Source of the DNA: Chloroflexota bacterium
GTDB taxonomy: Bacteria > Chloroflexota > Anaerolineae > Anaerolineales > Villigracilaceae
DNA: 64,000 bases
NCBI GenBank assembly: GCA_016195815.1
Contig: JACPYX010000020.1
Span: 30,648-94,647 of the forward strand
Reading direction: 5' to 3'
Part shown: positions 43,995 through 52,220 of the stretch, piece by piece
Layout of the letters: every line of letters starts with the position of its first letter
Numbering within the stretch: the stretch's first letter is position 1
Program-made: the position numbers and the translations under genes
The notes under the pieces: model-generated
What the model was told of the DNA's origin: nothing
Seen by the model: only the letters and a program-made list of their open reading frames with translations
The model's database searches: none

Positions 43995-44789
43995 CTATTC
44001 GCTTTTCGTCTCAGGGCCCAATTGCACGCCGACGGCGTTGAAACCCGAGTCAACGTAGAGCACTTCGCCGGTGATGCGCGCAGAAAGATCGGACGCCAAA
44101 AAGACCGCCGCGTTACCAACGTCTTCGATGGTTACGTTTTCGCGCATCGGCGAGATGTCTGCAAAGTGTTTGTACATATCGCGGAAGCCGCCCACGCCTG
44201 CCGCGGCCAGTGTGCGGATTGGTCCCGCCGAAATTGCGTTGACACGCACTTTTTGCGGGCCGAGATCATAAGCCAGATAACGCGTCGAAGATTCGAGCGC
44301 GGCCTTCGCCACACCCATCACGTTGTAATGCGGCGCGACCTTGACCGAGCCGTAATAGGTGAGACACATCAACGACGCGCCCGGATTGAGCATCGGCTGA
44401 AAGGCTTTTGCCAGCGCCACAAATGAGAATACGCTGATATCCATCGCGTTCTTGAAGCCCTCGCGGCTGGTGTTGTAATATGGGCCGCTCAATTCTTCGC
44501 GGCCTGCAAACGCAATCGAATGCACCAGCACATCTATCTTGCCGAAATATTTGGCGGCCTTTTCAGCGGTCGAGTTAATATCTTCATCTTTTGTAACGTC
44601 ACATTGCTCGACCCATTTGCAGTCCACTTGCGCGGCCAGAGGGCGCACTCGCTTCTCGAGCATTTCTCCCGCGTAGCTGATTCCGATATTTGCACCCTCG
44701 CGCTTGAACGCTTGCGTGATGCCCCATGCGATCGAACGTTCGTTGGCGAGACCAAAAATCAGTGCGTTCTTTCCGTCGAGTAAACCCAT
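43995..44789 (-). CDS. fabI: Enoyl-[acyl-carrier-protein] reductase (NADH)
   Basis: Last step of the fatty-acid elongation cycle. The 264-aa length is normal. The glycine-rich start GKNALIFGLANERSIAWGI, the HSIAFA segment and the catalytic Tyr/Lys set (LTYYGS then YNVMGVAKAALES) are present, as is the RVNAISAGPIRTLAA active-site loop. ATG 44789 follows GGAGG. It lies 13 bp after the DNA-glycosylase gene in the same direction. Confidence 0.95.
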   Translation of the reverse strand: MGLLDGKNALIFGLANERSIAWGITQAFKREGANIGISYAGEMLEKRVRPLAAQVDCKWVEQCDVTKDEDINSTAEKAAKYFGKIDVLVHSIAFAGREELSGPYYNTSREGFKNAMDISVFSFVALAKAFQPMLNPGASLMCLTYYGSVKVAPHYNVMGVAKAALESSTRYLAYDLGPQKVRVNAISAGPIRTLAAAGVGGFRDMYKHFADISPMRENVTIEDVGNAAVFLASDLSARITGEVLYVDSGFNAVGVQLGPETKSE

Positions 44790-44802
44790 TGTTCCTCCAG
44801 GA

Positions 44803-45378
44803 TTAAATTTGTATCTTCCAGCCTTCAACTAAAAACCGCCACGGTTTTGACAGCCACGGTTCCGGCGTATTATTTAAACCCACACGCGGACTTTTCGTCA
44901 CGAGGAAATCGGGGACATAAACCCCCGCTTCAATCCATAGACTGGAAGCGGTTTCCGTTAAATCGAGTCCGTTCTCGCTTTTAGCAATGCCCATCGCCTG
45001 CGTCAATTTACCCGGACCGAAGGTATCGCGCCCGCCGCGCCGCGCGGACATGATATCCGCGCCTTCTTCCGGCTGGATGGCGCGAATCAGCACCGCGGCC
45101 GGAAAACCTTCGCGTTCGGTCACGGCATTCAACATCCAATGATTTCCATAAGTGAAATAAACGTAGGCATGTCCGGGTGGGCCGTACATGATCGCGGTGC
45201 GTGTTGTTCTTCCCGCTTTCGCGTGGCAACCCAAATCTCTCTCGCCGATGTAGGCTTCGGTTTCGGCGATAAGCCCCGTTAAACGAACGCCATCCATAAT
45301 CCGAACCAGCCGCGCGCCGATCAATTCACGGGCGACGGTCAGTGTGGGGCGGTTGTAAAAATCGCGGGGAAGAATCAT
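44803..45378 (-). CDS. 3-methyladenine DNA glycosylase (MPG/AAG family)
   Basis: A 191-aa base-excision-repair glycosylase removing alkylated purines. Family signatures: ELIGARLVR, LIAETEAYIGERDLGCHA with the catalytic Glu, TAIMYGPPGHAYVYFTYGNHWMLNAVT and AAVLIRAIQPEEG. The length matches bacterial members. It is upstream of fabI; the functional link is weak. Confidence 0.95.
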   Translation of the reverse strand: MILPRDFYNRPTLTVARELIGARLVRIMDGVRLTGLIAETEAYIGERDLGCHAKAGRTTRTAIMYGPPGHAYVYFTYGNHWMLNAVTEREGFPAAVLIRAIQPEEGADIMSARRGGRDTFGPGKLTQAMGIAKSENGLDLTETASSLWIEAGVYVPDFLVTKSPRVGLNNTPEPWLSKPWRFLVEGWKIQI

Positions 45379-45432
45379 GTTTAGAATCGTTGTCCGGTTT
45401 GCAAGCTGGGGTGTTCAAACATAAGAACGGAA

Positions 45433-46356
45433 TTACCTAAATCGCGGATCGCGTTTAAGCGTCATCCGCAGACCTTCATCCAGCTTGATGGACGGCCGAT
45501 AATTCAACTTATCCTGCGCCAGGGTCAAATCGGCGCACATGCGCGAGACTCCTCCGGATGTCTGTGAGTTATAGATTACTTCGGGCTTGCCGCCGGTCGC
45601 TTCTGTAACTTCTTTAACGAGCTCCCGCACACTGGTCTCCCTGCCCGAGCCGACGTTGATGACCAGGCCGTCAATGTTTGGCGCAGTCGCGGCGGCCACC
45701 ATCGCGCTGACTGCGTCATCCACATAAACATAATCGCGCGTTTGTGCGCCATCGCTGTGGACAACAAGCGTGCCGCCGCGCAGCCCCTGGCGCAAAAAAT
45801 AAGGCACTACCGGCGGATGTGAAGCAGGTAAATGTTGTCCGGGCCCATAGGCGTTGAAGACCCGCAAGCTGACCGTTTCGATTCCCCACAGCCTGCCGAT
45901 GGTGCGGACATAATATTCTGCCGCCAGTTTCGAGACTGCATAAGGCGAACGCGGGTTGGGAGTTATCATCTCGCGTAAAGGCTGTTCGCCGAGGTCGCCA
46001 TACACCGCGCCGGAGGAAGTCAGCACCACGCGCCGCACGCCGACATCGCGCATGGCTTCCATCAGCGCCACCGTCCCGCCGACATTGACCGCATTGTAGT
46101 CGCGCGGATATAAAACCGATTCAGGCACGGAGACGCGCGCCGCCAGATGATAGACCACGTCCACTTCCTGCAGGAGTGTCCACAATTTGGGGCGGTCGCT
46201 GACGTCGCCGCGCGTGAAATGCACGTCGGGCGAAAGCGCCTGCGGGTCACCGGTGGATAGATCGTCCAGCCCGCGCACCTGGTGCCCCTCGCGGGCCAGA
46301 TGGTTGGCGAGAGTCGAGCCGATGAAGCCGGCCGCGCCAGTGATAAGGAAATTCAT
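45433..46356 (-). CDS. NAD-dependent epimerase/dehydratase (UDP-glucose 4-epimerase-like)
   Basis: A 307-aa short-chain-dehydrogenase-type sugar-nucleotide enzyme. The NAD motif GAAGFIGSTLANHL (residues about 7-20), DDLSTG, VYHLAA, the Ser/Tyr-x3-Lys site (SSGAVYGD and SPYAVSKLAAEYY) and RVFNAYGPGQ are present. It interconverts UDP-sugars, probably for surface glycans. TATAAT (46364-46369) lies 7 bp before the ATG, indicating a leaderless mRNA. Confidence 0.92.
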   Translation of the reverse strand: MNFLITGAAGFIGSTLANHLAREGHQVRGLDDLSTGDPQALSPDVHFTRGDVSDRPKLWTLLQEVDVVYHLAARVSVPESVLYPRDYNAVNVGGTVALMEAMRDVGVRRVVLTSSGAVYGDLGEQPLREMITPNPRSPYAVSKLAAEYYVRTIGRLWGIETVSLRVFNAYGPGQHLPASHPPVVPYFLRQGLRGGTLVVHSDGAQTRDYVYVDDAVSAMVAAATAPNIDGLVINVGSGRETSVRELVKEVTEATGGKPEVIYNSQTSGGVSRMCADLTLAQDKLNYRPSIKLDEGLRMTLKRDPRFR

Positions 46357-46363
46357 GGATGAG

Positions 46364-46369
46364 ATTATA
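46364..46369 (-). promoter_or_regulatory. -10 box of the leaderless sugar epimerase gene
   Basis: TATAAT on the minus strand ends 7 bp before the ATG at 46356. Confidence 0.6.
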
Positions 46370-46423
46370 CAGTATGGGCGTATCGGCGGGTTTGTAAACT
46401 GAAATATTGCTCCCTGATTTTGA

Positions 46424-46452
46424 TTGCCTCCTGTTGATTAGTGTGTTATTAT
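46424..46452 (+). promoter_or_regulatory. Promoter of the cold-shock gene
   Basis: TTGCCT (46424-46429), 17-bp spacer, TATTAT (46447-46452). The predicted leader before the ATG at 46591 is about 130 nt. Confidence 0.65.
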
Positions 46453-46495
46453 CAACTGCGTAGGATAACAGTAAGTTCGCGTTGGATTATAAACA

Positions 46496-46530
46496 ACGGC
46501 TCACGGTTTAATCCGTGGGCTGTTTTTTTT
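46496..46530 (+). terminator. Leader terminator upstream of the cold-shock gene
   Basis: An 11-bp stem (46496-46506 with 46513-46523, two G:T pairs), loop TTTAAT, and eight T residues. It stands about 40 nt after the predicted transcript start and 60 nt before the start codon, so it would attenuate the gene's own transcription. Confidence 0.75.
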
Positions 46531-46590
46531 CCTCCGATGGAACACACAGAACACCTAAATTTTGTTAAATTGCCAAAGGAGGCAAATACA

Positions 46591-46803
46591 ATGTCTGAAA
46601 GAATAACTGGTACGGTCAAGTGGTTCAACGGTGAGAAGGGCTACGGTTTTCTGGCCCGCGAAGGCGGAGCGGACGTGTTCGTCCATTTCTCCGCCATTCA
46701 AGGTGACGGTTTCCGTAACCTGCAGGAAGGACAGAAGGTTGAGTTCGCTGTCGAAAAAGGCCCCAAAGGCCCTCAGGCAGTCAACGTTTCAGTTCTGAGC
46801 TAG
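46591..46803 (+). CDS. Cold-shock protein (CspA family)
   Basis: A 70-aa single-domain OB-fold nucleic-acid-binding protein. RNP1 (KGYGFLAR) and RNP2 (VFVHFSAI) are both present, as is the [12 protein letters not shown] start. Such proteins melt RNA secondary structure, often in the cold. ATG 46591 has a strong AAAGGAGG site. A longer ORF from 46441 passes through the leader terminator and is rejected. It converges with a DEAD-box helicase gene, a functionally matched neighbour. Confidence 0.95.
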   Translation: MSERITGTVKWFNGEKGYGFLAREGGADVFVHFSAIQGDGFRNLQEGQKVEFAVEKGPKGPQAVNVSVLS

Positions 46804-46807
46804 GCTA

Positions 46808-46845
46808 AAAAAAGAGCCGGATGCGAAAGCATCCGGCTCTTTTGA
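46808..46845. terminator. Bidirectional terminator between the cold-shock and helicase genes
   Basis: AAAAGAGCCGGATGC-GAAA-GCATCCGGCTCTTTT, a 15-bp stem with a GNRA tetraloop, serving both convergent genes. Confidence 0.9.
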
Positions 46846-46858
46846 TTCTTTTGGTAAC

Positions 46859-48106
46859 TTACTTTGTCTTTCTTCTTGGCGAGAATCCGCGCGGGGATTG
46901 GTAGGAAGATGCCGTCGAGCGGGCCGGACGGGCCTGGGTGTGGTGCGGGCCTCTTGCATCGGGAGCCGCTCGGGGCGGGGCGGGAGCCGTGTAATCAAAA
47001 TCGTTGAGAGTCTTGCGTGTCAACGGTTTGCCCATAATGCGTTCCAGAGTCCGGATCATGTCGCTGTCCTCCGGCGTGACGAGTGTGAATGCGTCGCCCG
47101 TGCGTTCGGCGCGGCCGGTGCGTCCGATGCGATGGATGTATGCGTCGGCGGTGTCGGTCATGTCAAAGTTGATGACGTGCGAAATGCTTTCCACATCCAG
47201 GCCGCGCGCGGCGATGTCGGTGGCGACCATGATTTGAAACGAGCCGCCCTTGAAACCTTTGAGTGCGGCCTGGCGTTGTCCCTGCGAGCGATTACTGTGC
47301 AGGCTGGTTACTTTATATCCGGCGGCGGCGATCTGCTTGGTGAGCTTTTCGGCGCGATGTTTGGTGCGCGTGAAGATCAAGACCGAATTGGTGTCGGTGT
47401 GTTTGAGCAGAGCCAGAAGAAGCCCGGACTTCAAATGTGCAGGCACCGGATACAGCGCGTGTGTGACGGTGTGCGCCGGCGCGCTGATGCCCATCGAGAT
47501 GCGTTTGGGTTGGTGAAGCGACTGCTTCGCCAATTCTTCGATCTCGCGCGGGAAGGTGGCCGAGAATAACATGGTCTGGCGTTTGGCTGGCACAGCTTTG
47601 ATGATGCGCTTTACGTCGGGCAGAAAACCCATGTCGAACATACGGTCGGCTTCGTCGAGGACCAGCACTTCGATGCGATCTAATTTGGCATGGCGTTGTT
47701 CGACGAGATCCAACAAACGCCCGGGACATGCGACCAGGATTTCCGCGCCGTCACGAAGGGCTTTGATCTGCGGAGTGGCTCCGACTCCGCCGTAAATGGT
47801 TGCGCTGCGAATGCGCGTGCCTGCTGAGAGCGCGCGGATTGTTTCGTTAATTTGCTCGGCCAGTTCGCGCGTCGGCGTGACGATCAGAACCCGCGCGATG
47901 CCGCGCGGCCCGCTGAGTAATTTGTGTAGAATCGGCAGGACGAACGCGGCGGTCTTGCCTGTGCCGGTTTGGGCGGTGCCAATTAGATCATGGCCGTCCA
48001 ATGCGGCTGGGATGGCTTGAATTTGAATCGGCGTGGGTTCTTCATAACCCGCGCGATGAATCCCGGCCGAAAGGCGGGAATCGAGATTAAATTGTTCGAA
48101 ACTCAA
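46859..48106 (-). CDS. DEAD-box RNA helicase (RhlE-like)
   Basis: A 415-aa ATP-dependent RNA helicase. Q-motif region (PTPIQIQAIP), Walker A AQTGTGKTAA, PTRELAEQ, the DEAD box in VLDEADRMFD, SAT, and the C-terminal ATDIAARGLDV and HRIGRTGRAE are complete. A basic, low-complexity tail (about 370-415) follows, typical of RNA-targeting extensions. The start is TTG at 48106, with AAGGA upstream and no alternative ATG in frame nearby. A leader of about 100 nt and a duplicated promoter-region motif precede it. Confidence 0.94.
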   Translation of the reverse strand: MSFEQFNLDSRLSAGIHRAGYEEPTPIQIQAIPAALDGHDLIGTAQTGTGKTAAFVLPILHKLLSGPRGIARVLIVTPTRELAEQINETIRALSAGTRIRSATIYGGVGATPQIKALRDGAEILVACPGRLLDLVEQRHAKLDRIEVLVLDEADRMFDMGFLPDVKRIIKAVPAKRQTMLFSATFPREIEELAKQSLHQPKRISMGISAPAHTVTHALYPVPAHLKSGLLLALLKHTDTNSVLIFTRTKHRAEKLTKQIAAAGYKVTSLHSNRSQGQRQAALKGFKGGSFQIMVATDIAARGLDVESISHVINFDMTDTADAYIHRIGRTGRAERTGDAFTLVTPEDSDMIRTLERIMGKPLTRKTLNDFDYTAPAPPRAAPDARGPHHTQARPARSTASSYQSPRGFSPRRKTK

Positions 48107-48184
48107 AATATATCCTTGTCTTCAGAAGTCAAACCAGTGTTGGGGGGAATTGAGCGAACGCTCAAGATAACAGCGAGAGACTGC

Positions 48185-48247
48185 TGACGTCAATAAATTT
48201 ACCTGCAAAAAGATTATACACTACAAACCTGACGTCATTACCTGCAA
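48185..48247 (-). promoter_or_regulatory. Helicase promoter region with a duplicated motif
   Basis: TGACGTCA palindromes at 48185-48192 and 48230-48237 are each followed on the plus strand by TTACCTGCAA (48199-48208, 48238-48247). A minus-strand TATAAT (48213-48218) sits between the two modules. Confidence 0.5.
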
Positions 48248-48342
48248 CGTGCACAGGTAAACGTGCGAGCGAGCCAAAGGCGAGCATGGTGATCTCCTGC
48301 GTAATGGGGGACTGCTTCGAGAAGAATGCCCTCACGATGACA

Positions 48343-49224
48343 TCATTGCACTTTTACAAGAAAATCCATCTGGTGCGCGATATAGACTAATTCGCCGCGC
48401 TCGATCTGCGCGCGCCGTTTTGAAAGCCATGCGGCAAATTCATTTGCATCTAATTCGGGATGACCGCCCAAAGTTTCTTCAAAGAAATGCAAAATGAATT
48501 GCAGGAAAAATTTTTCATCGGCGGGATATTTTCCATCCGTGCCATACACGACCCAATCCGAAGCGCCTGCCGCGAGAATATCGGCTCCCGCGTTTCGTAA
48601 ATGACCGAATAAATGTCGTCCCGTGCGGCTGTCACCACCGGTCGGGCGCTTGTCCATTGACTCGTGGTAAAGCCGTTCGATGGTCGCATCAAGAGCCGGG
48701 TCAATGACCGGCTCGAGCGAAGTTACGCCGTCGAAATTGATCGTGAACCACGCCAGGTTTTTTGTCAGCGAAAATAATTTTGGCAAAGACTCTCGCATCG
48801 GGAGCAAATCCAAAACCGCGTGCGCGATCAACAAGTCGGCAGGCGCGGGATTTTTTTGGATAAAATCGAAAACGTCTGCATGCTCGAACGTGATTCGAAC
48901 GTCGCGACTCTGATCGAAGATCCGCAGTTGATTCTCCCCGCTCCTTTCCGCGCTCAAGCCGTTATCCGCAGCCCAGCGCGGAATCCACTCTGACGCGTAC
49001 TCGATGTTAGCGGCCATCTCATCGACCAAAACATAGTCGGCTTTTTGCAAAACATTCCAGCGGATGAGGCGCATTAGCATGGTACCAATCCCCGCGCCAA
49101 CTTCGATGATGCGAATCGGTTGAGCAGGCAGGCTGGCAACCAGCGCTTCACCGACATGACGATTGAGGGCGCGGTCGTCCACGCTTTGTTTGGCGAGCAG
49201 ATAATCGGTAAAAGAATATTCCAT
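48343..49224 (-). CDS. Class I SAM-dependent methyltransferase
   Basis: A 293-aa methyltransferase with the SAM motif RIIEVGAGIGTMLMRLI (about residues 38-54), an acidic VDEMAANIEYA strand end and FEHADVFDF. No substrate-specific motif is recognised. It is the last gene of a co-directional set (GTP cyclohydrolase II, small membrane protein, MDR dehydrogenase, PTPS homologue, glycosyltransferase) and starts one base after the glycosyltransferase stop, so it may methylate the same product. Confidence 0.85.
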   Translation of the reverse strand: MEYSFTDYLLAKQSVDDRALNRHVGEALVASLPAQPIRIIEVGAGIGTMLMRLIRWNVLQKADYVLVDEMAANIEYASEWIPRWAADNGLSAERSGENQLRIFDQSRDVRITFEHADVFDFIQKNPAPADLLIAHAVLDLLPMRESLPKLFSLTKNLAWFTINFDGVTSLEPVIDPALDATIERLYHESMDKRPTGGDSRTGRHLFGHLRNAGADILAAGASDWVVYGTDGKYPADEKFFLQFILHFFEETLGGHPELDANEFAAWLSKRRAQIERGELVYIAHQMDFLVKVQ

Positions 49225-49225
49225 G

Positions 49226-50299
49226 TCAGATCATTGACAGCAGGAACGAACGGATTCTTCCGGCAGTCTGTTCCCATTTCGGTTGTTGCTGAAAACGATT
49301 CAAGGCATTGACCGAAAGTTTTGCCAATAAATTTCTGTCAGCCGCGAGGCCGGATAAATATTCTGCGAGCGCTTCGGCATCATTGGGCCGAATCAGGAAT
49401 CCGTTTTGGCCATGAGTTATGATTTCGCTGGCCGCGCCTGCGGTTGTGCCGATGGCAGGCAGGCCGAAGCCCATTCCTTCGAGATAGACGATTCCAAAGC
49501 CTTCATAGCTGGATGGCACGACGAGAACGTGGGATTGTTTGAACAATTCGATCAGCGGCTGGTTGTTGAGAGAATCGTGAAGAAAGACGAAAGAAGAAAG
49601 GCCGTTGCTTTCGATGAGTTTTTGTATTCGCTTTGAATATTCAGGATCAGATTTAAGTGAGCCGACAATATCAAGGATGAAGGATGAAGGCTTGTCCTGA
49701 GCAAAGCCGAAGGAATGCAGGATGGAAAGGGCATTGAGAAGGGTATGAAGCCCTTTGCGTTCGATGACGTTCCCTAAAAATAAAATTCGAAATGGGGAAT
49801 TTTTAGTACGTTTGATAATTTCATTTGCTGTGATTGCTTCGCCAAACCGATTCGTTGGCGGATAGGCAACGATGGATTTTTTTTCATTGACCATGAAACC
49901 ATTAACCGCGCTTTTTGTCGTTTGTGAGTTAAAGATAAACCCATCTATTGATTGCAAGTATTTCTTTTCGACCACGCGGTAAAAAAAATTTTGCCATGCA
50001 GGCCGAAACTCCGAAGAGCGTAAATGGTGAACAAGGCTGACGACGGGATAATCGTGTTTCCCCGCATTCGCGGCGATTAACGATGGATGATTCAATTCAT
50101 CCTGAATGAGAATATCCAAATCAGGTGGAAGCCGAAAACATAAATTATCGGTGAGATGTAAAGCGTAATTTCGCCACGGCAGGCTGATGATTTCGACCGT
50201 ATCTCCATGCCCGCGCAAATGTTCGGTCAACTTGCGATCATACAAATATCCGCCGCTCAATGTGCTGAGCGAGCCGTAAATAACGAGGCCGATGTTCAC
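49226..50299 (-). CDS. Family-4 glycosyltransferase
   Basis: A 357-aa GT-B retaining glycosyltransferase: N-terminal acceptor domain, GT1-type donor domain with RILFLGNVIERKGLHTLLNAL and the EGFGIVYLEGMGFGLPAIG Glu-x7-Glu stretch. The start is GTG at 50299 directly after a dispersed repeat, without a visible Shine-Dalgarno. Within the donor domain the residues LHSFGFAQDKPSSF are encoded by a dispersed repeat (about 49672-49715), an in-frame insertion. It lies between the PTPS homologue and the methyltransferase in one operon. Confidence 0.87.
   Translation of the reverse strand: MNIGLVIYGSLSTLSGGYLYDRKLTEHLRGHGDTVEIISLPWRNYALHLTDNLCFRLPPDLDILIQDELNHPSLIAANAGKHDYPVVSLVHHLRSSEFRPAWQNFFYRVVEKKYLQSIDGFIFNSQTTKSAVNGFMVNEKKSIVAYPPTNRFGEAITANEIIKRTKNSPFRILFLGNVIERKGLHTLLNALSILHSFGFAQDKPSSFILDIVGSLKSDPEYSKRIQKLIESNGLSSFVFLHDSLNNQPLIELFKQSHVLVVPSSYEGFGIVYLEGMGFGLPAIGTTAGAASEIITHGQNGFLIRPNDAEALAEYLSGLAADRNLLAKLSVNALNRFQQQPKWEQTAGRIRSFLLSMI
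49672..49715 (-). repeat. Dispersed repeat inside the glycosyltransferase gene
   Basis: Contains GTCCTGAGCAAAGCCGAAGGA, the well-known short repeat of many environmental genomes, which read on this strand gives the peptide SFGFAQDKP in frame. Confidence 0.65.
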
Positions 50300-50300
50300 A

Positions 50301-50385
50301 GGGTTGGAAGGTTTGAATGTTGAAAGGCCGGCAGGTTTAAACGTTTCAGCTTGTTAACTTTTCAGCCTGTCAACTTGAAAAGAAG
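50301..50385. repeat. Dispersed repeat between glycosyltransferase and PTPS genes
   Basis: GGTTGGAAGG, GTTGAAAGGC, GCAGGTTTAAA and CAGCCTGTCAACTTGAAAAG elements typical of low-complexity intergenic repeats. The PTPS gene ends inside it, so its last residues (VDRLKS) and stop come from repeat sequence. Confidence 0.6.
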
Positions 50386-50740
50386 CCCAGGCGCTCTCGT
50401 TTTCCCACAAGACAACTTTGAGCGCGCTGATATTTCCCGCTTTGATCTTTTCATTCAGTGAAGTTGCCAGAATCCGCGCAAAATGTTCGATGCTCGGATT
50501 CAATCCTGCGAATTCCAGCTTCTCGTTCAGCATCTGCTCGCGGTAATAACCGACGATTTCATCGAGATGTTTTTCGACATCCACAATGTCGCATAAATAG
50601 CCGTGCTCGTCAAGCTGACCGCCTTCGAGTTGAAGTTCAAGAACGTAATGGTGCGAGTTTGGAAAATTTTCCGCGCCCCAATCCCCGCCGATCAAAAAGT
50701 GGCGGGCGATAAATTCGCGGCGGACGGCTAGTATGTACAT
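50354..50740 (-). CDS. 6-pyruvoyl-tetrahydropterin synthase / 6-carboxytetrahydropterin synthase homologue
   Basis: A 128-aa T-fold enzyme. Zinc-ligand histidines are in FIARHFLIGG and NSHHYVLELQLEG; the cysteine usually between them is not seen. Other family features are GYLCDIVDVEKHLDEIV, the NPSIEHFARILA helix and a Glu near LWENESAWASF. Enzymes of this fold convert dihydroneopterin triphosphate to 6-pyruvoyl- or 6-carboxy-tetrahydropterin. No queC, queE or queF is nearby, so a pterin other than queuosine precursor is plausible. Its 3' end lies in a dispersed repeat. Confidence 0.8.
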   Translation of the reverse strand: MYILAVRREFIARHFLIGGDWGAENFPNSHHYVLELQLEGGQLDEHGYLCDIVDVEKHLDEIVGYYREQMLNEKLEFAGLNPSIEHFARILATSLNEKIKAGNISALKVVLWENESAWASFQVDRLKS

Positions 50741-50769
50741 GTAAGTTCTCCAGTGTCAAGTATCAAGTG

Positions 50770-51783
50770 TCAGGTATAACTGAAAACAACTTGAATCGTT
50801 TCTTGTGGACGTTCATCCAGTAAACGATAAGCGTCCGCTGTTTGCGCGATTGGGAAGCGATGCGTAATCCACTTTTCGGGTTTGATTCTTTCCAAAGCTT
50901 TCCAGGCTGCATCGAAGCGGCGCGGCTTATCCCAGCGCGCGGACAATTCTGGCGCGATGGTGCTGACTTGTGACGAGATCAATTTGATGCGCGAGCGATG
51001 GAACGCGCCGCCCAAGTCAATAGATGCGCGCTTCTCGCCGTACCACGAGCCGATCACGATGCGGCCCGAAAAGCAGGTGAGTGCGATGGCGTCATCGAGG
51101 GCGGAGGGGGAGCCGGAAAGTTCAAAGGCCAGGTCCGCGCCTTCGCCAAGAATATTTTTGGCTTGTTTACGAAAATCTTTCTTCGATGAATCCAGGCGTT
51201 GAAGATTGAAAGTTGAAGGTTCAAGGTTTAGGGCGTCGCGTCTTAATTGGAAATGATCGGCTGTAAGTAAGCTATGCAAGGGAAATTCTTTGAGCAATGA
51301 GGCGGTCAGTAAACCAACAATGCCTTGCCCCAAAACCAAAACACGCTCACCGAGAATCGGCGCGGCGTCCTGTGTAAGATTCACCGCTGTTTCCATGTTG
51401 GGAAGAAAGCAGGCTGTTTCGGGCGAAATGTTTTCGGGGACTGGGATCAAACAATCGGTAGTGGTGACGAGGTGAGAGGTGTGGGGTTGGAAAGAAAAAA
51501 TTAAACGGCCAGCCCATTTCGGGTCGACGCGTGAACCGTGCTCAAGCACACGCCCGGCGCAGGCATAGCCGTACGCAGTCGGGTAATGAAGTCCGCTGCT
51601 GATCGGGTCGACTGAATTTGCGTCTTGTGGAAATTGTCCGCGATAGACGAGCATCTCCGTCCCGGCGCTGATGGCGGAGCAAATCGTCTCGACCAGAACT
51701 TCATCCGCGCCGAGAACAGGCAGAGACTCCTGACGGAGTTCCACTTGCCGCGGCGCGGTAAATATAACCGTGTTTCGATACAC
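50770..51783 (-). CDS. MDR-superfamily (zinc-type alcohol dehydrogenase-like) oxidoreductase
   Basis: A 337-aa medium-chain dehydrogenase. The N-terminal part (TICSAISAGTEMLVYRGQFP) resembles the BchC/threonine-dehydrogenase-like branch rather than classical ADH and lacks an obvious Cys-His zinc pair. The nucleotide-binding stretch GERVLVLGQGIVGLLTASLL is clear. Between strands, LNLEPSTFNLQRL is encoded by a dispersed repeat (51199-51230), an in-frame insertion. In context it could reduce a pterin side chain (inference). Confidence 0.85.
   Translation of the reverse strand: MYRNTVIFTAPRQVELRQESLPVLGADEVLVETICSAISAGTEMLVYRGQFPQDANSVDPISSGLHYPTAYGYACAGRVLEHGSRVDPKWAGRLIFSFQPHTSHLVTTTDCLIPVPENISPETACFLPNMETAVNLTQDAAPILGERVLVLGQGIVGLLTASLLKEFPLHSLLTADHFQLRRDALNLEPSTFNLQRLDSSKKDFRKQAKNILGEGADLAFELSGSPSALDDAIALTCFSGRIVIGSWYGEKRASIDLGGAFHRSRIKLISSQVSTIAPELSARWDKPRRFDAAWKALERIKPEKWITHRFPIAQTADAYRLLDERPQETIQVVFSYT
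51199..51230 (-). repeat. Dispersed repeat inside the MDR dehydrogenase gene
   Basis: TTGAAGATTGAAAGTTGAAGG-type sequence, related to the intergenic repeat at 16564; read in frame on the minus strand it yields NLEPSTFNLQ. Confidence 0.65.
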
Positions 51784-51810
51784 AACCTTATTTTATCCCC
51801 GCCGTGAAAA

Positions 51811-52194
51811 TCATTGCGGCTTATCCGACGACAAGAGGGCAAGCAGTATGATTTCAATGATCTTGGAAGGGATGCCATAATATGATTCGGGAAGCGAAAA
51901 GAATGGCCGGCCATCGCGAATTACGTTAAAGCCAACCCAGATCATAAGCCAGGCAAGGATGGTGACGATGACATATATAAATAAAACCCGCCAGACCAAT
52001 TTATGGCGTTCCTGAAAAATATTGATCGGCAGAAAGTATGCGCCAAGCAGGCCGAGATATCCTAATCCGTTCAAGGCGAATAGCGGATCGGCCCCTTCAG
52101 GGAATAAGACTTTGTCGAAGGCTGCAGCAAGGTGCAGAAAAGCGGTGGCGAGCACGAGAAGGATGATGGCGTAGCTTCGGGTTTTGAGTTGCAT
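51811..52194 (-). CDS. Small four-helix membrane protein
   Basis: A 127-aa hydrophobic protein with about four helices (10-30, 45-62, 75-98, 108-124). The family is not recognised. ATG 52194 follows AAAGGAG; a longer ORF runs into ribA. It sits between GTP cyclohydrolase II and the MDR dehydrogenase in the same direction. Confidence 0.7.
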   Translation of the reverse strand: MQLKTRSYAIILLVLATAFLHLAAAFDKVLFPEGADPLFALNGLGYLGLLGAYFLPINIFQERHKLVWRVLFIYVIVTILAWLMIWVGFNVIRDGRPFFSLPESYYGIPSKIIEIILLALLSSDKPQ

Positions 52195-52220
52195 ATATTT
52201 CTCCTTTGGGTTTGGGCTCA

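Noticed and set aside
43668..44426. 252-codon plus-strand ORF
   Set aside because: Antisense to bactofilin and fabI, and crosses the fabI terminator.
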